Origin: Dysgonamonadaceae bacterium
GTDB lineage: Bacteria > Bacteroidota > Bacteroidia > Bacteroidales > Azobacteroidaceae
NCBI GenBank assembly: GCA_031267385.1
Contig: JAIRZF010000124.1
Coordinates: 1 to 45,034, forward strand
DNA: 45,034 nt
Direction of reading: 5' to 3'
In this document: positions 27,854-39,885 of the stretch, in pieces
Layout of the letters: each line of letters begins with the position of its first letter
Numbering within the stretch: position 1 is the stretch's first letter
The notes under the pieces: model-generated
Database searches by the model: none
What the model saw: the letters and a program-made list of their open reading frames with translations, nothing else
Told to the model about the DNA's origin: nothing
Program-made: the position numbers and the translations under genes

Positions 27854-29875
27854 TGGTTTGGATGTATTCAAACACTACATTTTGGGGCAGTGGTGGGTTG
27901 GTCGTAATTTTTTCAATCCGTTGTATGAAGACTGTAAAGCGTCCTGCATATCTATTACGACCGCAGAAGTCAATCTTATAAAATTAAGGACTTCGGCAAC
28001 GACACTTTCAGCGGCGACTGTTTCGATATTGTCGGTAAAATCAAGGGCTTGGACTGTAACAGTTCAAAGGATTTTATCGAAATCCTGAAAACGATTAACA
28101 GAGATTTGTCGCTCGGCATTGACGAAAACGATACTTCTTTTGTCGTTTTAATTTCAACATCCGACAGCAAGCAAAAAAAACAGATAGAAAATACCCCTAA
28201 CACTGCCCCTAAAAAAGCAAAGCCCTATTCGGTTGTTCCACAACCGTTTTCAAACAGGGAGTTATCTTTTTGGGGACAATACGGTATTATGCCTGAACTC
28301 CTGAAAACTTACAAGATTGTTTCATTGCGGGAATTTAAGAGCGAAAACAGCGAGGGCAAACCTTTTACTTTTCATTCAACCGACAATGAGCCGATATTTG
28401 GTTATCAGGCCAAACGGCACATTAAAATTTACCGTCCATTTTCAGATGTGCGCTTTTTGTATGGTGGTTTATTGCCCGATAATTATTGTTTTGGCTTGGA
28501 ACAATTACCCTCAAAATCAGACACTTTATTTGTTGCAGGTGGCGAAAAAGATGTTTTGTCGCTGGCAGCAAAAGGCTTTAACGCAATCTGTTTCAATTCG
28601 GAAACAAGCTACATCCCTCCTCACTTGATTAAAAAACTATCTTACCGCTTTAAGCACATTGTTTTGTTGTACGATGTCGACAAAACCGGTTTGGAATCGT
28701 CCCAAAAACACGCACAGGGACTTGCGGACTTGGGAGTGAAACGGCTAGTTTTGCCTTTACAGGGTACGAAACAGGAAAAAGATATATCGGGTTATTTCAA
28801 ACTCGGAAATATCCGCGAAAATTTTATGCAATTATTTATTGAATTTTTGGACAATCTGTATTCGGAAACAATGGCAATTCTCAAACCCTGCGAAATTGAT
28901 TTCAGCACCCCACCCATTCAAATGGAAATGCTTGTGTCAATCAACGATGTGCCTCTGGGAACGCAAGGTAATTTACTTGGAATAACCGGCGGCGAAGGCA
29001 CAGGAAAAAGCAATTTCGTAGGTGCATTGATAGCGAGTACAATTTGTGAAAGCAATGTACAAAATATTGATACACTTGGAACAAACATTCAGGCAAACAC
29101 CGAAAAGCAAGCTATCTTGTTATACGACACCGAACAATCGGAAACACAACTCTACAAAAATATTTCAGGCATTTTAAGGCGCGGAAAATCGGAAAATATG
29201 CCTCCGTACTTCAAAGCCTACTGCCTGACTTCGATGTCGCGGAAAGAGCGTATGCAGGCGATTGTCCAGAGTATGGATAAATTTTATTATCAGTTCGGCG
29301 GTATTCAAATGGTGGTTATTGACGGTATTGCAGATTTGGTGCGTTGTGCCAACGATGAAGCGGAAAGCGTAGGTGTAATTGACGAACTCTATCGTTTAGC
29401 CGGTATTTATAAAACCTGCATTGTCTGTGTGTTGCATTTTGTTCCCAATGGTTTGAAACTTCGCGGTCATCTCGGCTCGGAACTCCAGCGCAAGGCGGCG
29501 GCAATCCTTTCCATTGAAAAGGACGAAAATCCACAAATATCTGTGGTAAAGGCGTTGAAAGTACGTGATGGCAGTCCGCTTGATGTTCCATTGGTGCAAT
29601 TCTCATGGAATAAGGATTTGGAAATGCACACCTACATTGGCGAAAAACCAAAAGAGGAAAAAGAAAAACGCAAAGAAACTGAACTTATGAGTGTTTCCAA
29701 AACGATTTTTGCCAATCAACGCTTTTGTACTTATGTCGATTTATGCGAATAGATACAGCGGCTTTTAGATGTAAAGGAGCGCACTGCAAAGAGTTACATT
29801 AAATTTATGAAGGACAGGGAAATTATTTTGCGCGACCCTTCCAATCAGAGTTATTTCATTATCGGTCATATCTAA
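27816..29875 (+). pseudogene. Toprim + RecA-like ATPase (primase/helicase-like) gene with frameshift and premature stop
   Basis: MLNKDEILKQTNSGLDVFKHYI... frame 27816; homologous frame resumes at 27950 (IYYDRRSQSYKIKDFGNDTFSGDCFDIVGKIKGLDCNSSKDF); TAG 29750-29752 followed in frame by 40 sense codons to TAA 29873-29875. Confidence 0.8.
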
Positions 29876-29887
29876 AAAAACAGGCTT

Positions 29888-30193
29888 ATGTTTATCGAAA
29901 AGGAATATTTGGACAGGTGGTTTCAAAAAATCATGGAACGTTTTGACCGCTTGGAAAACAGTCTTGTGAAGCCACTACCCGAAAGGGAGCGGCAAATGCT
30001 CGACGGCGAACTGCTGCTTGATAATCAGGACTTGTGCATAATGTTGAATGTGAGTAAACGCTCGCTTCAACGCTATCGAAGTTTGGGTTGGCTACCATTC
30101 AAGCAAATAGACCAAAAAATGTACTACCTGAAATCCGAAGTGGAAACATTTATCAAGGAACATTTTGAAAAACGCTATAAATCAAAAAAATAG
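29888..30193 (+). CDS. Helix-turn-helix domain protein (excisionase-like)
   Basis: 101 aa; LLDNQDLCIMLNVSKRSLQRYRSLGWLPFKQIDQKMYYLKSEVETFI. Confidence 0.85.
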   Translation: MFIEKEYLDRWFQKIMERFDRLENSLVKPLPERERQMLDGELLLDNQDLCIMLNVSKRSLQRYRSLGWLPFKQIDQKMYYLKSEVETFIKEHFEKRYKSKK

Positions 30194-30271
30194 TGAATTA
30201 TTTATTCACTAACAATACATATTTTCCATCAAATTTCTGTCAATATGCAATAATTATTGATGGAAATTTGA
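30194..30271. terminator. Hairpins between convergent genes
   Basis: agtgaat/tattt/attcact overlapping the HTH stop codon and tcaaatttc (30229-30237) / gaaatttga (30263-30271). Confidence 0.35.
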
Positions 30272-30341
30272 ATTATATGATTGATTAAAAAATGTTTCAA
30301 ATAGAAAAGAATAAGTATCCAAAAGTCCGATTTTCACACTC

Positions 30342-31262
30342 TTAAAAATCAATTCTTATTTGCTTGTTCATTCCATCCGGAAAGTCAATTCCGCAAAAGC
30401 GCAGAGCCTCTTTATAGGTTATACCGTTATTTGTCATTTGCATAAAATGTTCGTAGATTTTGGGCTTGTATTCTTTGAGAAAATAGAAACGACGGTCGCC
30501 TTTAATATGGCAGCCAAAGGAGCAAAACATACAGCCTGTGCGCCGCAAACCCAAATCGTAAATGGGACTGTATGGCAAATTAAACCTGTGAATATAAGCC
30601 CAAATATCGCTTTCTGTCCATATAGAAAGCGGATAACTCGCCGTTTTATCCATATCAAAAAGGTTGCAACCGTGCTGTAACCATTTTTGCAGACGCAAAC
30701 GACTTTCGCCTGCCATTGTGCCGATAATTGGAAACAGCCCTGTTTGCTTTTGGAATTTGGCAAACGGTTTCTTTTTCAGGAAATAACAGCACTTTTCCGA
30801 TACATCAAAAGGCGCATTTATCAGGAATTTCCATCTTTCTGCAATTTTACCAATACCGTTAATGCTTCCGTTCAGGCGGATATTGCGTAGTTTTTCGCTG
30901 TTCGTGTGTTTGGCTTGTCGAATATATTGACTTTGTTCCTTACTAATGAGCGGAAAACCGTATTTCTCAATCAGTTGCTTAATATGAATTTCAGGGTGGA
31001 TAACGATTACATTGTCCGTTTCACGCACAAATTTCACGACTTCGGGATATTCGTTACCTGTGTTGCTAAAGACTTCGGGAATGGCGTTATCCACGAAACG
31101 CCGGATAATGTCCAGCATTACCCCGCTGTCTTTTCCACCTGAATAGGAAATGTAGGCTTTTCTGTCCGTTTTTTCCAAAAATGCGGATACAACGCCCACG
31201 CTGTGGTCTATCTTTTGTTCGAGTGTCCAGCCCTGACGATATATGAGTTCATTGTATGTCAT
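30342..31262 (-). CDS. PAPS reductase-like PP-loop protein of a mobile element
   Basis: 306 aa; PP-loop [16 protein letters not shown]; Cys motifs [11 protein letters not shown] and [13 protein letters not shown] overlap with upstream methylase/helicase. Confidence 0.85.
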   Translation of the reverse strand: MTYNELIYRQGWTLEQKIDHSVGVVSAFLEKTDRKAYISYSGGKDSGVMLDIIRRFVDNAIPEVFSNTGNEYPEVVKFVRETDNVIVIHPEIHIKQLIEKYGFPLISKEQSQYIRQAKHTNSEKLRNIRLNGSINGIGKIAERWKFLINAPFDVSEKCCYFLKKKPFAKFQKQTGLFPIIGTMAGESRLRLQKWLQHGCNLFDMDKTASYPLSIWTESDIWAYIHRFNLPYSPIYDLGLRRTGCMFCSFGCHIKGDRRFYFLKEYKPKIYEHFMQMTNNGITYKEALRFCGIDFPDGMNKQIRIDF

Positions 31263-34200
31263 ATTTTAATCCCCTTTCTTTCGTTTTCATACTTCGGAAC
31301 GGTCGCAATAACCAGTCTGCTGTTCATTTCTTCCCCGAACGCTTTCTTTCTTGCGCATAAATTTCCCGCGTAAACGAGCTTGTCAAGATTTTGAAAATTA
31401 ACGGCAACCGTATCTTCTCCGAGATTTGTCGCTCTGTCCATAATGCTTTTGTGAATAAACACCGCTTTTACTGCGGGGTCTTGACCACCGTAGCGAAGTG
31501 CAAAACGATTAAGCGTATTATAAAAGGTATCGGTCAAATCCATTTCATCGGTGGGTATTTGAAACGTAAAGCCGTTATCAAACCGTTCGCCTGCCGATTG
31601 GGCTATTCTTTGGTGGTCTAAATTTGAAAATGCACCTGTTTGATAATAAAGAGGCTCGAATTTATCAAAATTCCTGCCGCCATGAAGGGCTATCAGATAA
31701 TTTTCCCTGCCGGGCAATGCATTGTATTTCTTTTGTATTTCATTCAGAAAATTATCAACTTTACTGTCCGGTATGTCTATCTGTTCCATTTTCAAAGGTG
31801 TTCGATTAAATTCTTCCGGTTTGTTTGTCTCCTCGCCGGTATCAACCGGTTTGAGTGAAAGCTGTATCTGCCTTTCCAAAGCCGAACATTCGGATTTCAG
31901 TTTATTTAGTTCATCTTCCTTTCGCCATGTGGATTGGGCAATTTCCTGCAATACGGGCAGGTCGATTGACAGTTTTTCGTTCTGTTTTTGGTGATTCTCA
32001 ATCAGCGAGGGAATTTTTTCGAGCGCGTGAAGAAAATAATTGACCGCCAATTGGGGGTCGCCGGCGATATAACCGTTATTGTAATTGTATTTGATATGTC
32101 CCTCGCCCTCAATAAAAAAGCGATTTTCTTTCAGGAACAAGCCCTCTTTCATTGTGTCTTCGGTTTTGACCAGCAATTTGAAGCCGCATAGTTCGCCGAT
32201 TGGATAATGTTCGCCGTGTGTGGTGGCATGGTCGCTGATATGGCTAAGTTTGGCGGCAAGATTTTTCACATCGGTACTTTCTACGCCGTCCAATTTTAGT
32301 GGATTTAGTTTGTTCCCTTCCCTGTCGTATTGTACGCGATTGTTAAAAGTTTCCCAATCACCTTTCATTCGAGATATTAACTCTTTGTTTCCGTCCACTG
32401 TGCGCACGATATCTTCCAGTTTATGCACGGATATGGCTTTGTTTTTGGCGAAACTTTGCCGCTCACTTTCGAGTGCGGCAATTTTCTTTTCTAATTTTAC
32501 TTTTTCCAGCAAATCAGTATTGCCCGATAAAATCGCAACATATTCCGAAAAATTCATGCCCGACTGTTCGTCCATACTGCCTTCGTCAATGCGGCGACTG
32601 CCCATATTGTTGGTTTTGAGTTGGGTAATGAATAACTGTTTATTATGCAATAAATTAAACTTGTAACTGTCAAGCGATTTTTCAACGGCGTAAATAATTA
32701 CATCTACCTTGTTATCGGCGTGTAATTTAGCAATTTCGTTTCCTTTGCGGATTGCCCTGCCCTCGCGCTGTTCGAGGTCTGACGGTCGCCAAGGGCTGTC
32801 CAAATGGTGGACGGCTACGGCACGTTGCTGTGCATTTACGCCCGTGCCGAGCATTTCCGTAGAGCCGAACATTACGCGGATATTCCCATCGTTCATTGCG
32901 CTAATCATTGTTTTGCGGGCGGATTCGGTCTTTGCCTCCTGAATAAAACGTACTTCGTGTGCGGGTATTTTGTAGTTTTCAACCAGTTTGCGTTTGATTT
33001 CACTGTATACATTCCATTCGCCTGGCTTGTATGTTCCCAAATCGGAAAATACAAACTGCGTTCCCATTTCTTTGTCGTACTTTTTGTAGTATTCGGCTAT
33101 TTTCATTGCGCAATGCGAGGCTTTGCTGTCAATGTGGTCTTCATATTTGTTCTTATCAATCATACGCATATCAAGCGACATCTTCCGCGCATAATCGGTG
33201 GCTATCAGCATTTTGGCATTCTTTTCCCGTTCATCAAGCGGCGCACGTCCTAATAAAGTTGCATCGCCGTTTTTGGCAAATTCAATCAGGTTTTTAATAA
33301 ATACCTGCTGGTCGGGCGTTTGCGGAATATTATGTAAAATTTCTTTCTTTTCGGGACGGTTTATACCAATGTCCTTTGCCGTGCGGAAATCGGTTATTTC
33401 ACTGTAAAAAGAGGCTAATTCGGGGACTTTAATAAAATAACGGAAACGCTCTTTTTGAATAATCTCGTTTGTTACGGAAAATTCATAATCGGTGATTTTC
33501 TTGGCAAAAACCGCTGCCCACGCATCAAAGGAATTGATATTCTGCCGTTCCATTTCCCGCGGACGCAAATATTTGAAAAGCAAATAAAGCTCGGTTAAAG
33601 AGTTGGAAATAGTTGTACCGGAAAGAAATGTTGCGCCCAAATCCTTGCCTGTCTGGTCTTGGATTGTCCGTAGTGCGAAAAGCATATTCAGGGCGCGTTG
33701 GCTACCTTCGGGGTTTCCCAGCCCTGCCACGCGGTCGTGGCGGGTATTGAACATCAGGTTTTTGAAGCGGTGACTTTCATCGACAAAAATATGGTCGATG
33801 CCCATTAACTTAAAATCTACCACATTATCGGTGCGATTTTGGATTTGTTCGGTCAGTACCTTTATTTTCACTTCCAAATTTTCCTTTCGGGTTTCAACGC
33901 CTTTCAACATTCTGCCCGAAATTTCCTTGCCCTGCTCGCGCAATACCTGCAAGTTTTCATCAACGCTTTCCAATTCTTTTTCTAAAATCTGCTTTTGAAT
34001 TTCGGGCGACTGCGGTATTTTACCGAATTGGTCGTGTGTGAGAATTACCGCGTCCCAAGAGTTATTTTTTATATCGTTGAAAATCTTTTGGCGGTTTTTC
34101 GGGGTAAAATCTTCTTTGCCCGGATAGAGTATTTTTGCATTGGGATAGGCTTTTCGGAAAGTAGCAGCAATCTCGTGAACATTGGCTTTCAGTCCGATTA

Positions 34201-37200
34201 TTAGCGGTTTGTTTGCCAATCCCAAACGCTTCATTTCATAAGCTCCACAACACATTATCAGGGTTTTTCCTGCCCCCACTTCGTGGTCGCATACCCCGCC
34301 GTTGTTCATTTTCAGCATCCATATCGCATCTTTCTGGCTTTGGTATAAATCGGGTATGCCCAGATTGTTCAAGTTCAGGTCGGAGAAATTTTGATGCGAG
34401 CCATCATATTGGGGGCGCACAAAACAGTTAAATTTGCGGTTATAAAGGTCGCTTAAACGCTGTTTAAATTCAGGCGACTGACCATTTAGCCAATCGGTAA
34501 AGCCGCCCCTGATTTCGTCAATCTTTGAATTTGCCAACTGTATTTTTTCGCCATCGCGCACTTTTATGGTTTTCCGCTCGCCATTTTCATCCGTTACTTC
34601 CATGCTTTTGGAAATATTGGGTGTGGTGTTATGCAGGGCGTGTGTCATCAGATTAAGTCCGTCATACTTGCGGAATTCGCCGCGAACACAGTATTTATCG
34701 TAAATGTTGGCGTTGCTGTGCGTGGCTTTAACGGAAAAATCATCGCGGATAGTCGAATAATTGACATTGGCTTCTACATCAAACAGATAAGAGGCGTATT
34801 TGGAATAAATATTTTGAGGCATCCAACGCTCGCCGAAGTTAAAATCCAGTTCCTCAAAGGTAATCGGGCGCGGTATCGTATCTTTTAAGGCTTTGAGCGA
34901 TACGGAAACAGCATAATTATTTTCATTTTCGGGATTGTTTTTCAGGTAGCGTTCCAATGCTTCGGCTTTTTCCACGACATTGCCCGCAATAAAACGGTCG
35001 GAAATTTCGTAATCGCGGATAAGTGGATTGTAATAGATGCGTCCGTGCAGGTCTTCAAGCATTTCCTCGCGACTTTTTTCAGGCAAAAGGGAAAGCATAT
35101 ACTCCGTATCTACTTCGCCGAATTTGTTGAGCGAAGCGGATAGGGCTTCCATCGAATTGGCGACTTCGGTTATTTCATTGGGATTGAACGCTACCGGTTG
35201 CATGAAAATATCGGCTTTAACAAAACTTCCCATAAATGCACCTTCGGGCGGTATTCGTTCCAATGAAAGCATTTCCTGACCGCCTGCGTCCATTTTGATT
35301 AAATCAAAGTTTTTGCGGTCGTTCAGGTAGCCGTAACGTTTTACAAAGGTGTCGTAATGTTTGTTGAGCGATTCGCGCAAACCTTTATTTTCAACCCTTT
35401 CTGTTGCTTCGTAATTATATAGTAGATAGTAGGTATCACGGAATTTAATATACTGTTCCGTTTTTTGTTTTTGAAAGGGATTTAACTCCAACGGCATAAA
35501 AACCGCATCATCACGATAGCGTTCTTTCAGAAAGCCGACTTGTCCGCTGTCTATTGTTAATGAGCCTTGCCTGTGAAAATCCTGCAATGTGCCGGAATAG
35601 GGGCGCGGCTCAATGGGTAAGGGCGGCGGTACAGAATTGGGATTTTTGGGACTAATGGGACTTTGGAGACGATTGGCAGGTTGTGTAAATAAATTGAGTT
35701 GCACAAGTTTGCCCTGTGTGGATTGTGGTTTCTTTTTACCTTTCTTTTTAGTGTTCAGTTGCTTGCGTTCTTCTTCCGAAAAGCCGAAAAGGTCGTAGAG
35801 CGACATAACAGGCTCAGGACTAATGCTATTCGCTTGCGTTTTTACAAGCGGCTCTTTTTCTTTCTGACTGTTTTCCTGACTTTTTATATCCGCAAAATCT
35901 TCGATTGAAAAGAGGTCGTCAAAACCGAGTGAATTTTCTTCCCAATCAAGTTCGCGGGTACTTTTTCTGTGATAATCATACTGTTCTTCCTGCGGATTAT
36001 CAAATCCTGACTGCCGCTGTACTTCTTCTATCATTTCGCCCATTTCCACCCAATCCTGCTTTGTGGGTTGATAGTTGGGTATTTGGTGTTTGGTTTGAAT
36101 GGTGTTATCCAAATACAACTCCCTGTTCAATCGCTTGTCAAAATCCGCGGCAAGCATCTTTTTCAAATCTTCCGCCATGCCTGCAATGCCTTTTTCGTGA
36201 ATGAAAACCGTTGCGGGCTTGCCGTAAGGGTCGGTGTCAATATATCCTTTGGTATGTACCACCCTGTTGAAATTCTGAAACAGATTATTGACGTTTTCGC
36301 CGTTGAAAAGTTTGCGGCTTTCAACAAATGCCTGTTCTTCGGATGTTTGAAATACCTTTCCGCTATTTTTTTGCAGAATGATTAAATCGCTACCTACTTC
36401 CGTTCCGGCATGGTCGATAAAAAGATTGTTGGGCAAACGCACCGCCGAAACAAGGTTTGTATTCTGCATCAGCCATTGGCGCACCGGCTCGTTTTGCGGG
36501 CTGTTCATTACGCCCTGCGAAGTGATAAAAGCAAGCAAGCCACCTTCGCGCAAAGTATCTACGCCTTTGAGAAAAAAATAGTTATGCACGGTGCGGCTTG
36601 CCTGTCGCCGTGTGGGGTCTTTGCTATTGGAAAAAGCAGTGTCGAAAACGGCGGTGTCGCCAAAGGGAATGTTTGACGAAACGACATCAAATTGATTGTC
36701 GGGACGGCTTTCGATTTCTTCAAAGCCGCGAATATGTACCTTGTCTTCGGGGCGCAAATGCGAAAGGATTTTGCCTGTCAGCAAATCTTTTTCAAAACAG
36801 ACGGTTTCGGCGTTTGGAAAAACGGTTTTGAAATTTTCTGCAAATGCGCCGTTACCTGCCGAAGGGTCGAGAACGCGGGCGGGTGCAACACCTTTTTCAT
36901 TTAGCGTGTCGGAAATGGCTTTGATAATTTCGGGCGGGGTGTAGAACGCCGTCAATACTGAACTTTTCAAACTATTGTAATAATATTTGTACTCCTGCTC
37001 GTTTTTGCTGTTTTCGCGGATTACGCGATGCAAGTCCGCTACCATTGGAAACATATCCAAATCCGATTTCGTCCAATAGTCCCTGTCCTTTTCGGTTTGC
37101 GCGGGATTTAGAACGCATTTTATTCCGCCAAAGCCGCTGTATTGTTGCAATATGGTGCGTTCTTCGTTTGTGGCTTTGCGTTTTTCCCTGTCAAGAGCGA

Positions 37201-37258
37201 AGGAGATTTTAATCGCCTCAATATTGATTTGCAAGTGCGTTTTCTTATTGTATGCCAT
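31259..37258 (-). CDS. Giant N6-adenine methylase / SNF2-type helicase fusion (DarB-like family of conjugative elements)
   Basis: About 2000 aa; MTase DPSAGNGAF and SNIPFGD; helicase [32 protein letters not shown]; start set at ATG 37258 ([10 protein letters not shown]). Confidence 0.88.
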   Translation of the reverse strand: MAYNKKTHLQINIEAIKISFALDREKRKATNEERTILQQYSGFGGIKCVLNPAQTEKDRDYWTKSDLDMFPMVADLHRVIRENSKNEQEYKYYYNSLKSSVLTAFYTPPEIIKAISDTLNEKGVAPARVLDPSAGNGAFAENFKTVFPNAETVCFEKDLLTGKILSHLRPEDKVHIRGFEEIESRPDNQFDVVSSNIPFGDTAVFDTAFSNSKDPTRRQASRTVHNYFFLKGVDTLREGGLLAFITSQGVMNSPQNEPVRQWLMQNTNLVSAVRLPNNLFIDHAGTEVGSDLIILQKNSGKVFQTSEEQAFVESRKLFNGENVNNLFQNFNRVVHTKGYIDTDPYGKPATVFIHEKGIAGMAEDLKKMLAADFDKRLNRELYLDNTIQTKHQIPNYQPTKQDWVEMGEMIEEVQRQSGFDNPQEEQYDYHRKSTRELDWEENSLGFDDLFSIEDFADIKSQENSQKEKEPLVKTQANSISPEPVMSLYDLFGFSEEERKQLNTKKKGKKKPQSTQGKLVQLNLFTQPANRLQSPISPKNPNSVPPPLPIEPRPYSGTLQDFHRQGSLTIDSGQVGFLKERYRDDAVFMPLELNPFQKQKTEQYIKFRDTYYLLYNYEATERVENKGLRESLNKHYDTFVKRYGYLNDRKNFDLIKMDAGGQEMLSLERIPPEGAFMGSFVKADIFMQPVAFNPNEITEVANSMEALSASLNKFGEVDTEYMLSLLPEKSREEMLEDLHGRIYYNPLIRDYEISDRFIAGNVVEKAEALERYLKNNPENENNYAVSVSLKALKDTIPRPITFEELDFNFGERWMPQNIYSKYASYLFDVEANVNYSTIRDDFSVKATHSNANIYDKYCVRGEFRKYDGLNLMTHALHNTTPNISKSMEVTDENGERKTIKVRDGEKIQLANSKIDEIRGGFTDWLNGQSPEFKQRLSDLYNRKFNCFVRPQYDGSHQNFSDLNLNNLGIPDLYQSQKDAIWMLKMNNGGVCDHEVGAGKTLIMCCGAYEMKRLGLANKPLIIGLKANVHEIAATFRKAYPNAKILYPGKEDFTPKNRQKIFNDIKNNSWDAVILTHDQFGKIPQSPEIQKQILEKELESVDENLQVLREQGKEISGRMLKGVETRKENLEVKIKVLTEQIQNRTDNVVDFKLMGIDHIFVDESHRFKNLMFNTRHDRVAGLGNPEGSQRALNMLFALRTIQDQTGKDLGATFLSGTTISNSLTELYLLFKYLRPREMERQNINSFDAWAAVFAKKITDYEFSVTNEIIQKERFRYFIKVPELASFYSEITDFRTAKDIGINRPEKKEILHNIPQTPDQQVFIKNLIEFAKNGDATLLGRAPLDEREKNAKMLIATDYARKMSLDMRMIDKNKYEDHIDSKASHCAMKIAEYYKKYDKEMGTQFVFSDLGTYKPGEWNVYSEIKRKLVENYKIPAHEVRFIQEAKTESARKTMISAMNDGNIRVMFGSTEMLGTGVNAQQRAVAVHHLDSPWRPSDLEQREGRAIRKGNEIAKLHADNKVDVIIYAVEKSLDSYKFNLLHNKQLFITQLKTNNMGSRRIDEGSMDEQSGMNFSEYVAILSGNTDLLEKVKLEKKIAALESERQSFAKNKAISVHKLEDIVRTVDGNKELISRMKGDWETFNNRVQYDREGNKLNPLKLDGVESTDVKNLAAKLSHISDHATTHGEHYPIGELCGFKLLVKTEDTMKEGLFLKENRFFIEGEGHIKYNYNNGYIAGDPQLAVNYFLHALEKIPSLIENHQKQNEKLSIDLPVLQEIAQSTWRKEDELNKLKSECSALERQIQLSLKPVDTGEETNKPEEFNRTPLKMEQIDIPDSKVDNFLNEIQKKYNALPGRENYLIALHGGRNFDKFEPLYYQTGAFSNLDHQRIAQSAGERFDNGFTFQIPTDEMDLTDTFYNTLNRFALRYGGQDPAVKAVFIHKSIMDRATNLGEDTVAVNFQNLDKLVYAGNLCARKKAFGEEMNSRLVIATVPKYENERKGIKI

Positions 37259-37697
37259 TGTTTTCAATGTATAAGGCGATTGTGCCGGTTAATTCGGTAT
37301 AAAGCAACTCGTATTCAGGCTCGTATGCAAAGCCTTCCGTAAGTGGGTATTTATCAAATACAGATTCACATTCGGGCAACAGTTTGATTGCCAGACCGGG
37401 CGCATCATCTTCGGGAATGTCATTAAAAAACTCGTTCCACAGGATATTTTTCAGCGTGTCGTGCTTGGAAAAGTGCAGTCCGTCAAACAATACTTCGTTT
37501 GCCGAATGTTCGGCTTCAAGAGGATTGCTTCCGTCCTTTATCGTTTGCTCATAAGCGTCAAGCGCAGATTCTGTGCAGGAAAGGATAAAGCGGTTGTCTT
37601 TCAACCGTTCGGGGTGGCTTTCGCGAAGAAAGTCCATCAGGGATAATCGGAAGTAGGATATGTCCGGCGCATGGCTGTTTTTGCTGTTCATGTTCAT
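37245..37697 (-). CDS. DUF1896 family protein
   Basis: 150 aa; [42 protein letters not shown]; standard conjugative-element neighbour. Confidence 0.85.
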   Translation of the reverse strand: MNMNSKNSHAPDISYFRLSLMDFLRESHPERLKDNRFILSCTESALDAYEQTIKDGSNPLEAEHSANEVLFDGLHFSKHDTLKNILWNEFFNDIPEDDAPGLAIKLLPECESVFDKYPLTEGFAYEPEYELLYTELTGTIALYIENNGIQ

Positions 37698-37760
37698 TGA
37701 ATTTTAATGAACGGCAAAGTTTGTAATAAAAGGAATTGAATTTGCTGACTGTCAGTCGTG

Positions 37761-37795
37761 TGGCAGGGGTTTGCGCGGGTATGGCAGGGGTTTGC
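37761..37795. repeat. 14-bp direct repeat pair
   Basis: tggcaggggtttgc at 37761-37774 and 37782-37795. Confidence 0.9.
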
Positions 37796-37830
37796 TCCAA
37801 AAATTATTTTTATGTGTTTTTTGAATAGAA

Positions 37831-37862
37831 TTTGTTTGAATGAATTTTATATTGTATATTTG
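37831..37862 (+). promoter_or_regulatory. Promoter of the defence cassette
   Basis: TTTG 37831-37834, N20, TATATTTG 37855-37862. Confidence 0.65.
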
Positions 37863-37945
37863 CAGGAAAATAGCAAATTCGATAAACAGAAAGCGATTTC
37901 TACGTAATTTATTTATTAGTTTTTTAATACAAATACAAAAACAAG

Positions 37946-39235
37946 ATGATACTCGAATTAAAAATAAAGAACTTCCTATCATTTAAGGAAGAAGTAACGT
38001 TCAGTTTCGAAGCGACAAAGGATAAATCTTTTGAAGATTATCAGGTAGTAGAAGTCACTCCGAATACCCGGATTTTAAGGTTAGCTATTGTATATGGTAC
38101 AAATGCATCCGGAAAAAGTAACTTATTGAATGCTTTTGATTTTCTCCGGACTTTTTGGTTCGATATACCGGAAAACAAGAATGAACCGACAGGTGTTATT
38201 CCATTCCTGCTGGATAAGGAAACTCCGCAAGAACCGTCCGAGTTTTCTCTGACATTCTACACAAAAGGTGTGAAGCATTTATACATGCTGGTATTGGACA
38301 GGAAAAAAGTTCTTTCCGAAAAGTTGTTTGTATATCCCGGAACACAGCCGGCTCTTATTTTTGACAGGAAGTTGAACGAGAATATTTCGGAAATAACATT
38401 TAATACAAAAAAAATCAAAATCAGTCAGCCGGCAAAAGATGAAATTTCCGTAAAATGCCTGCCGAATATGTCTGTTTTAGCGGCTTATAACAGGGTTAAT
38501 GTCGCAGTTCCGGAAATAGATAATGTGATTCGCTGGATGAAATCGCAATACGGTTTGCCGTCTATTGAGCCGAATACGCGGCTTGTGGATTTTGCGGAAA
38601 ACCAAATTGCCCAAAACGAATCTGTCCGAAAACACATTTTAAATTTTTTAAGCCGTGCGGATTACAACATTACGAATATCCATACGGAAGAAATTGAGAA
38701 AAAGGTAACGGACGATATGCTTTCCCTGTTGCTGAACAAGGTAGGCAATCTACCGAATGACGAAAGAGAACGGTTAAAAATGGAAAGAACCATCAAACTT
38801 ACGAAAACGGAATTTGAACACAAGATTGTCAATACCAATGGAAGCAGTGAATTTTATAAAATGGCGAAAGGCTTGCAGTCGGCAGGAACAATACGTACGC
38901 TTGGTTTGGCAAGTGCTATCCGGGAAACGATAGAAAACAATGCTTTTTTGGCAATTGACGAGATAGAATCTTCTTTACATCCGCGGTTAGTCGAGTTTAT
39001 TATTGAGGATTTTTTAAAACAAAAAAGTCATTCACAGTTACTTATGACTACCCATTATGACGGGCTTTTGGAAGAAGACGACTTATTGAGAAAAGACAGC
39101 ATTTGGTTTACCAATAAAAAAGCGTCCGGTTCGACAGAATTGTACTCCCTGACTGATTTTAAGGGAATTAATCGTATCAGCTCTTTGCAGAAAGCATATA
39201 AATACGGCAAGTTTGGGGCAATACCCAATATTTAA
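37946..39235 (+). CDS. AAA15-family ATPase (RloA / AbiLi-like)
   Basis: 429 aa; MILELKIKNFLSFKEEVTFSFEA, IVYGTNASGKSNLLNAF, LAIDEIESSLHPRLVEFII, MTTHY. Confidence 0.9.
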   Translation: MILELKIKNFLSFKEEVTFSFEATKDKSFEDYQVVEVTPNTRILRLAIVYGTNASGKSNLLNAFDFLRTFWFDIPENKNEPTGVIPFLLDKETPQEPSEFSLTFYTKGVKHLYMLVLDRKKVLSEKLFVYPGTQPALIFDRKLNENISEITFNTKKIKISQPAKDEISVKCLPNMSVLAAYNRVNVAVPEIDNVIRWMKSQYGLPSIEPNTRLVDFAENQIAQNESVRKHILNFLSRADYNITNIHTEEIEKKVTDDMLSLLLNKVGNLPNDERERLKMERTIKLTKTEFEHKIVNTNGSSEFYKMAKGLQSAGTIRTLGLASAIRETIENNAFLAIDEIESSLHPRLVEFIIEDFLKQKSHSQLLMTTHYDGLLEEDDLLRKDSIWFTNKKASGSTELYSLTDFKGINRISSLQKAYKYGKFGAIPNI

Positions 39236-39247
39236 GAGTTAAAAGTT

Positions 39248-39829
39248 ATGGGACGAAAACAAAAAATAAGAGAACCGCAATCCGGTATTTATATTATCGG
39301 AGAGGGAATTACGGAACAATACTATTTTTCTCACATCAAACGGATATTGGGGTTTCATTGTATTGTCAGACCTCGTTTCTTCGGTAATACTTGCATCACC
39401 GAGATGAGAAAGAAAATAGAAGATTTATTGCAGAATGATGTCGTTGTCATTTGTGTGTTTGATACGGATGTATCCACTCACAATGAAAACGAAAGAAAGA
39501 GACTTGAACAGATCCAGCATAAGTACAGGAACAATAAAAATTTGCTGTTTTGCACAAGTTTACCGTCTATTGAATTTTGGTTTTTGTTGCATTATCTGGA
39601 TACCAACCGTCATTTCAAAGATGCGAAAGCGGCTGAACTTGCGTTGAGAAAATACATTCCGGATTATAATAAAGCGGAGGTGTTTCTTGAAAAAGAAAAA
39701 TGGGTGAGAAATTTATGTACGGATAATAGATTGGGACTTGCTATACAGAGAGCAAGGAAATATGCGGAAGATGCAGGGTCATATAGTAATGTTTATATGG
39801 CGTTTGAGGTTTTGAGAAAAGAAGTATGA
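39248..39829 (+). CDS. rloB: RloB family protein (AbiLii-like)
   Basis: 193 aa; IIGEGITEQYYFSHIK, VICVFDTDVSTHNE, SLPSIEFWFLLHY motifs of RloB. Confidence 0.9.
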   Translation: MGRKQKIREPQSGIYIIGEGITEQYYFSHIKRILGFHCIVRPRFFGNTCITEMRKKIEDLLQNDVVVICVFDTDVSTHNENERKRLEQIQHKYRNNKNLLFCTSLPSIEFWFLLHYLDTNRHFKDAKAAELALRKYIPDYNKAEVFLEKEKWVRNLCTDNRLGLAIQRARKYAEDAGSYSNVYMAFEVLRKEV

Positions 39830-39885
39830 CAATGGGTTTGTAGTTGGTGATGAAATAGTTAGTGGAAAAAATATAAATTACATTT

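Noticed and set aside
27816-28088. Programmed -1 frameshifting in the Toprim gene
   Set aside because: No slippery heptamer is visible at 27945-27950 and a second nonsense lesion lies downstream, so decay or sequencing error is simpler.
31391-36944. Many plus-strand ORFs opposite the giant methylase/helicase
   Set aside because: They are shadows of one intact minus-strand ORF with clear motifs; none shows a plausible domain.
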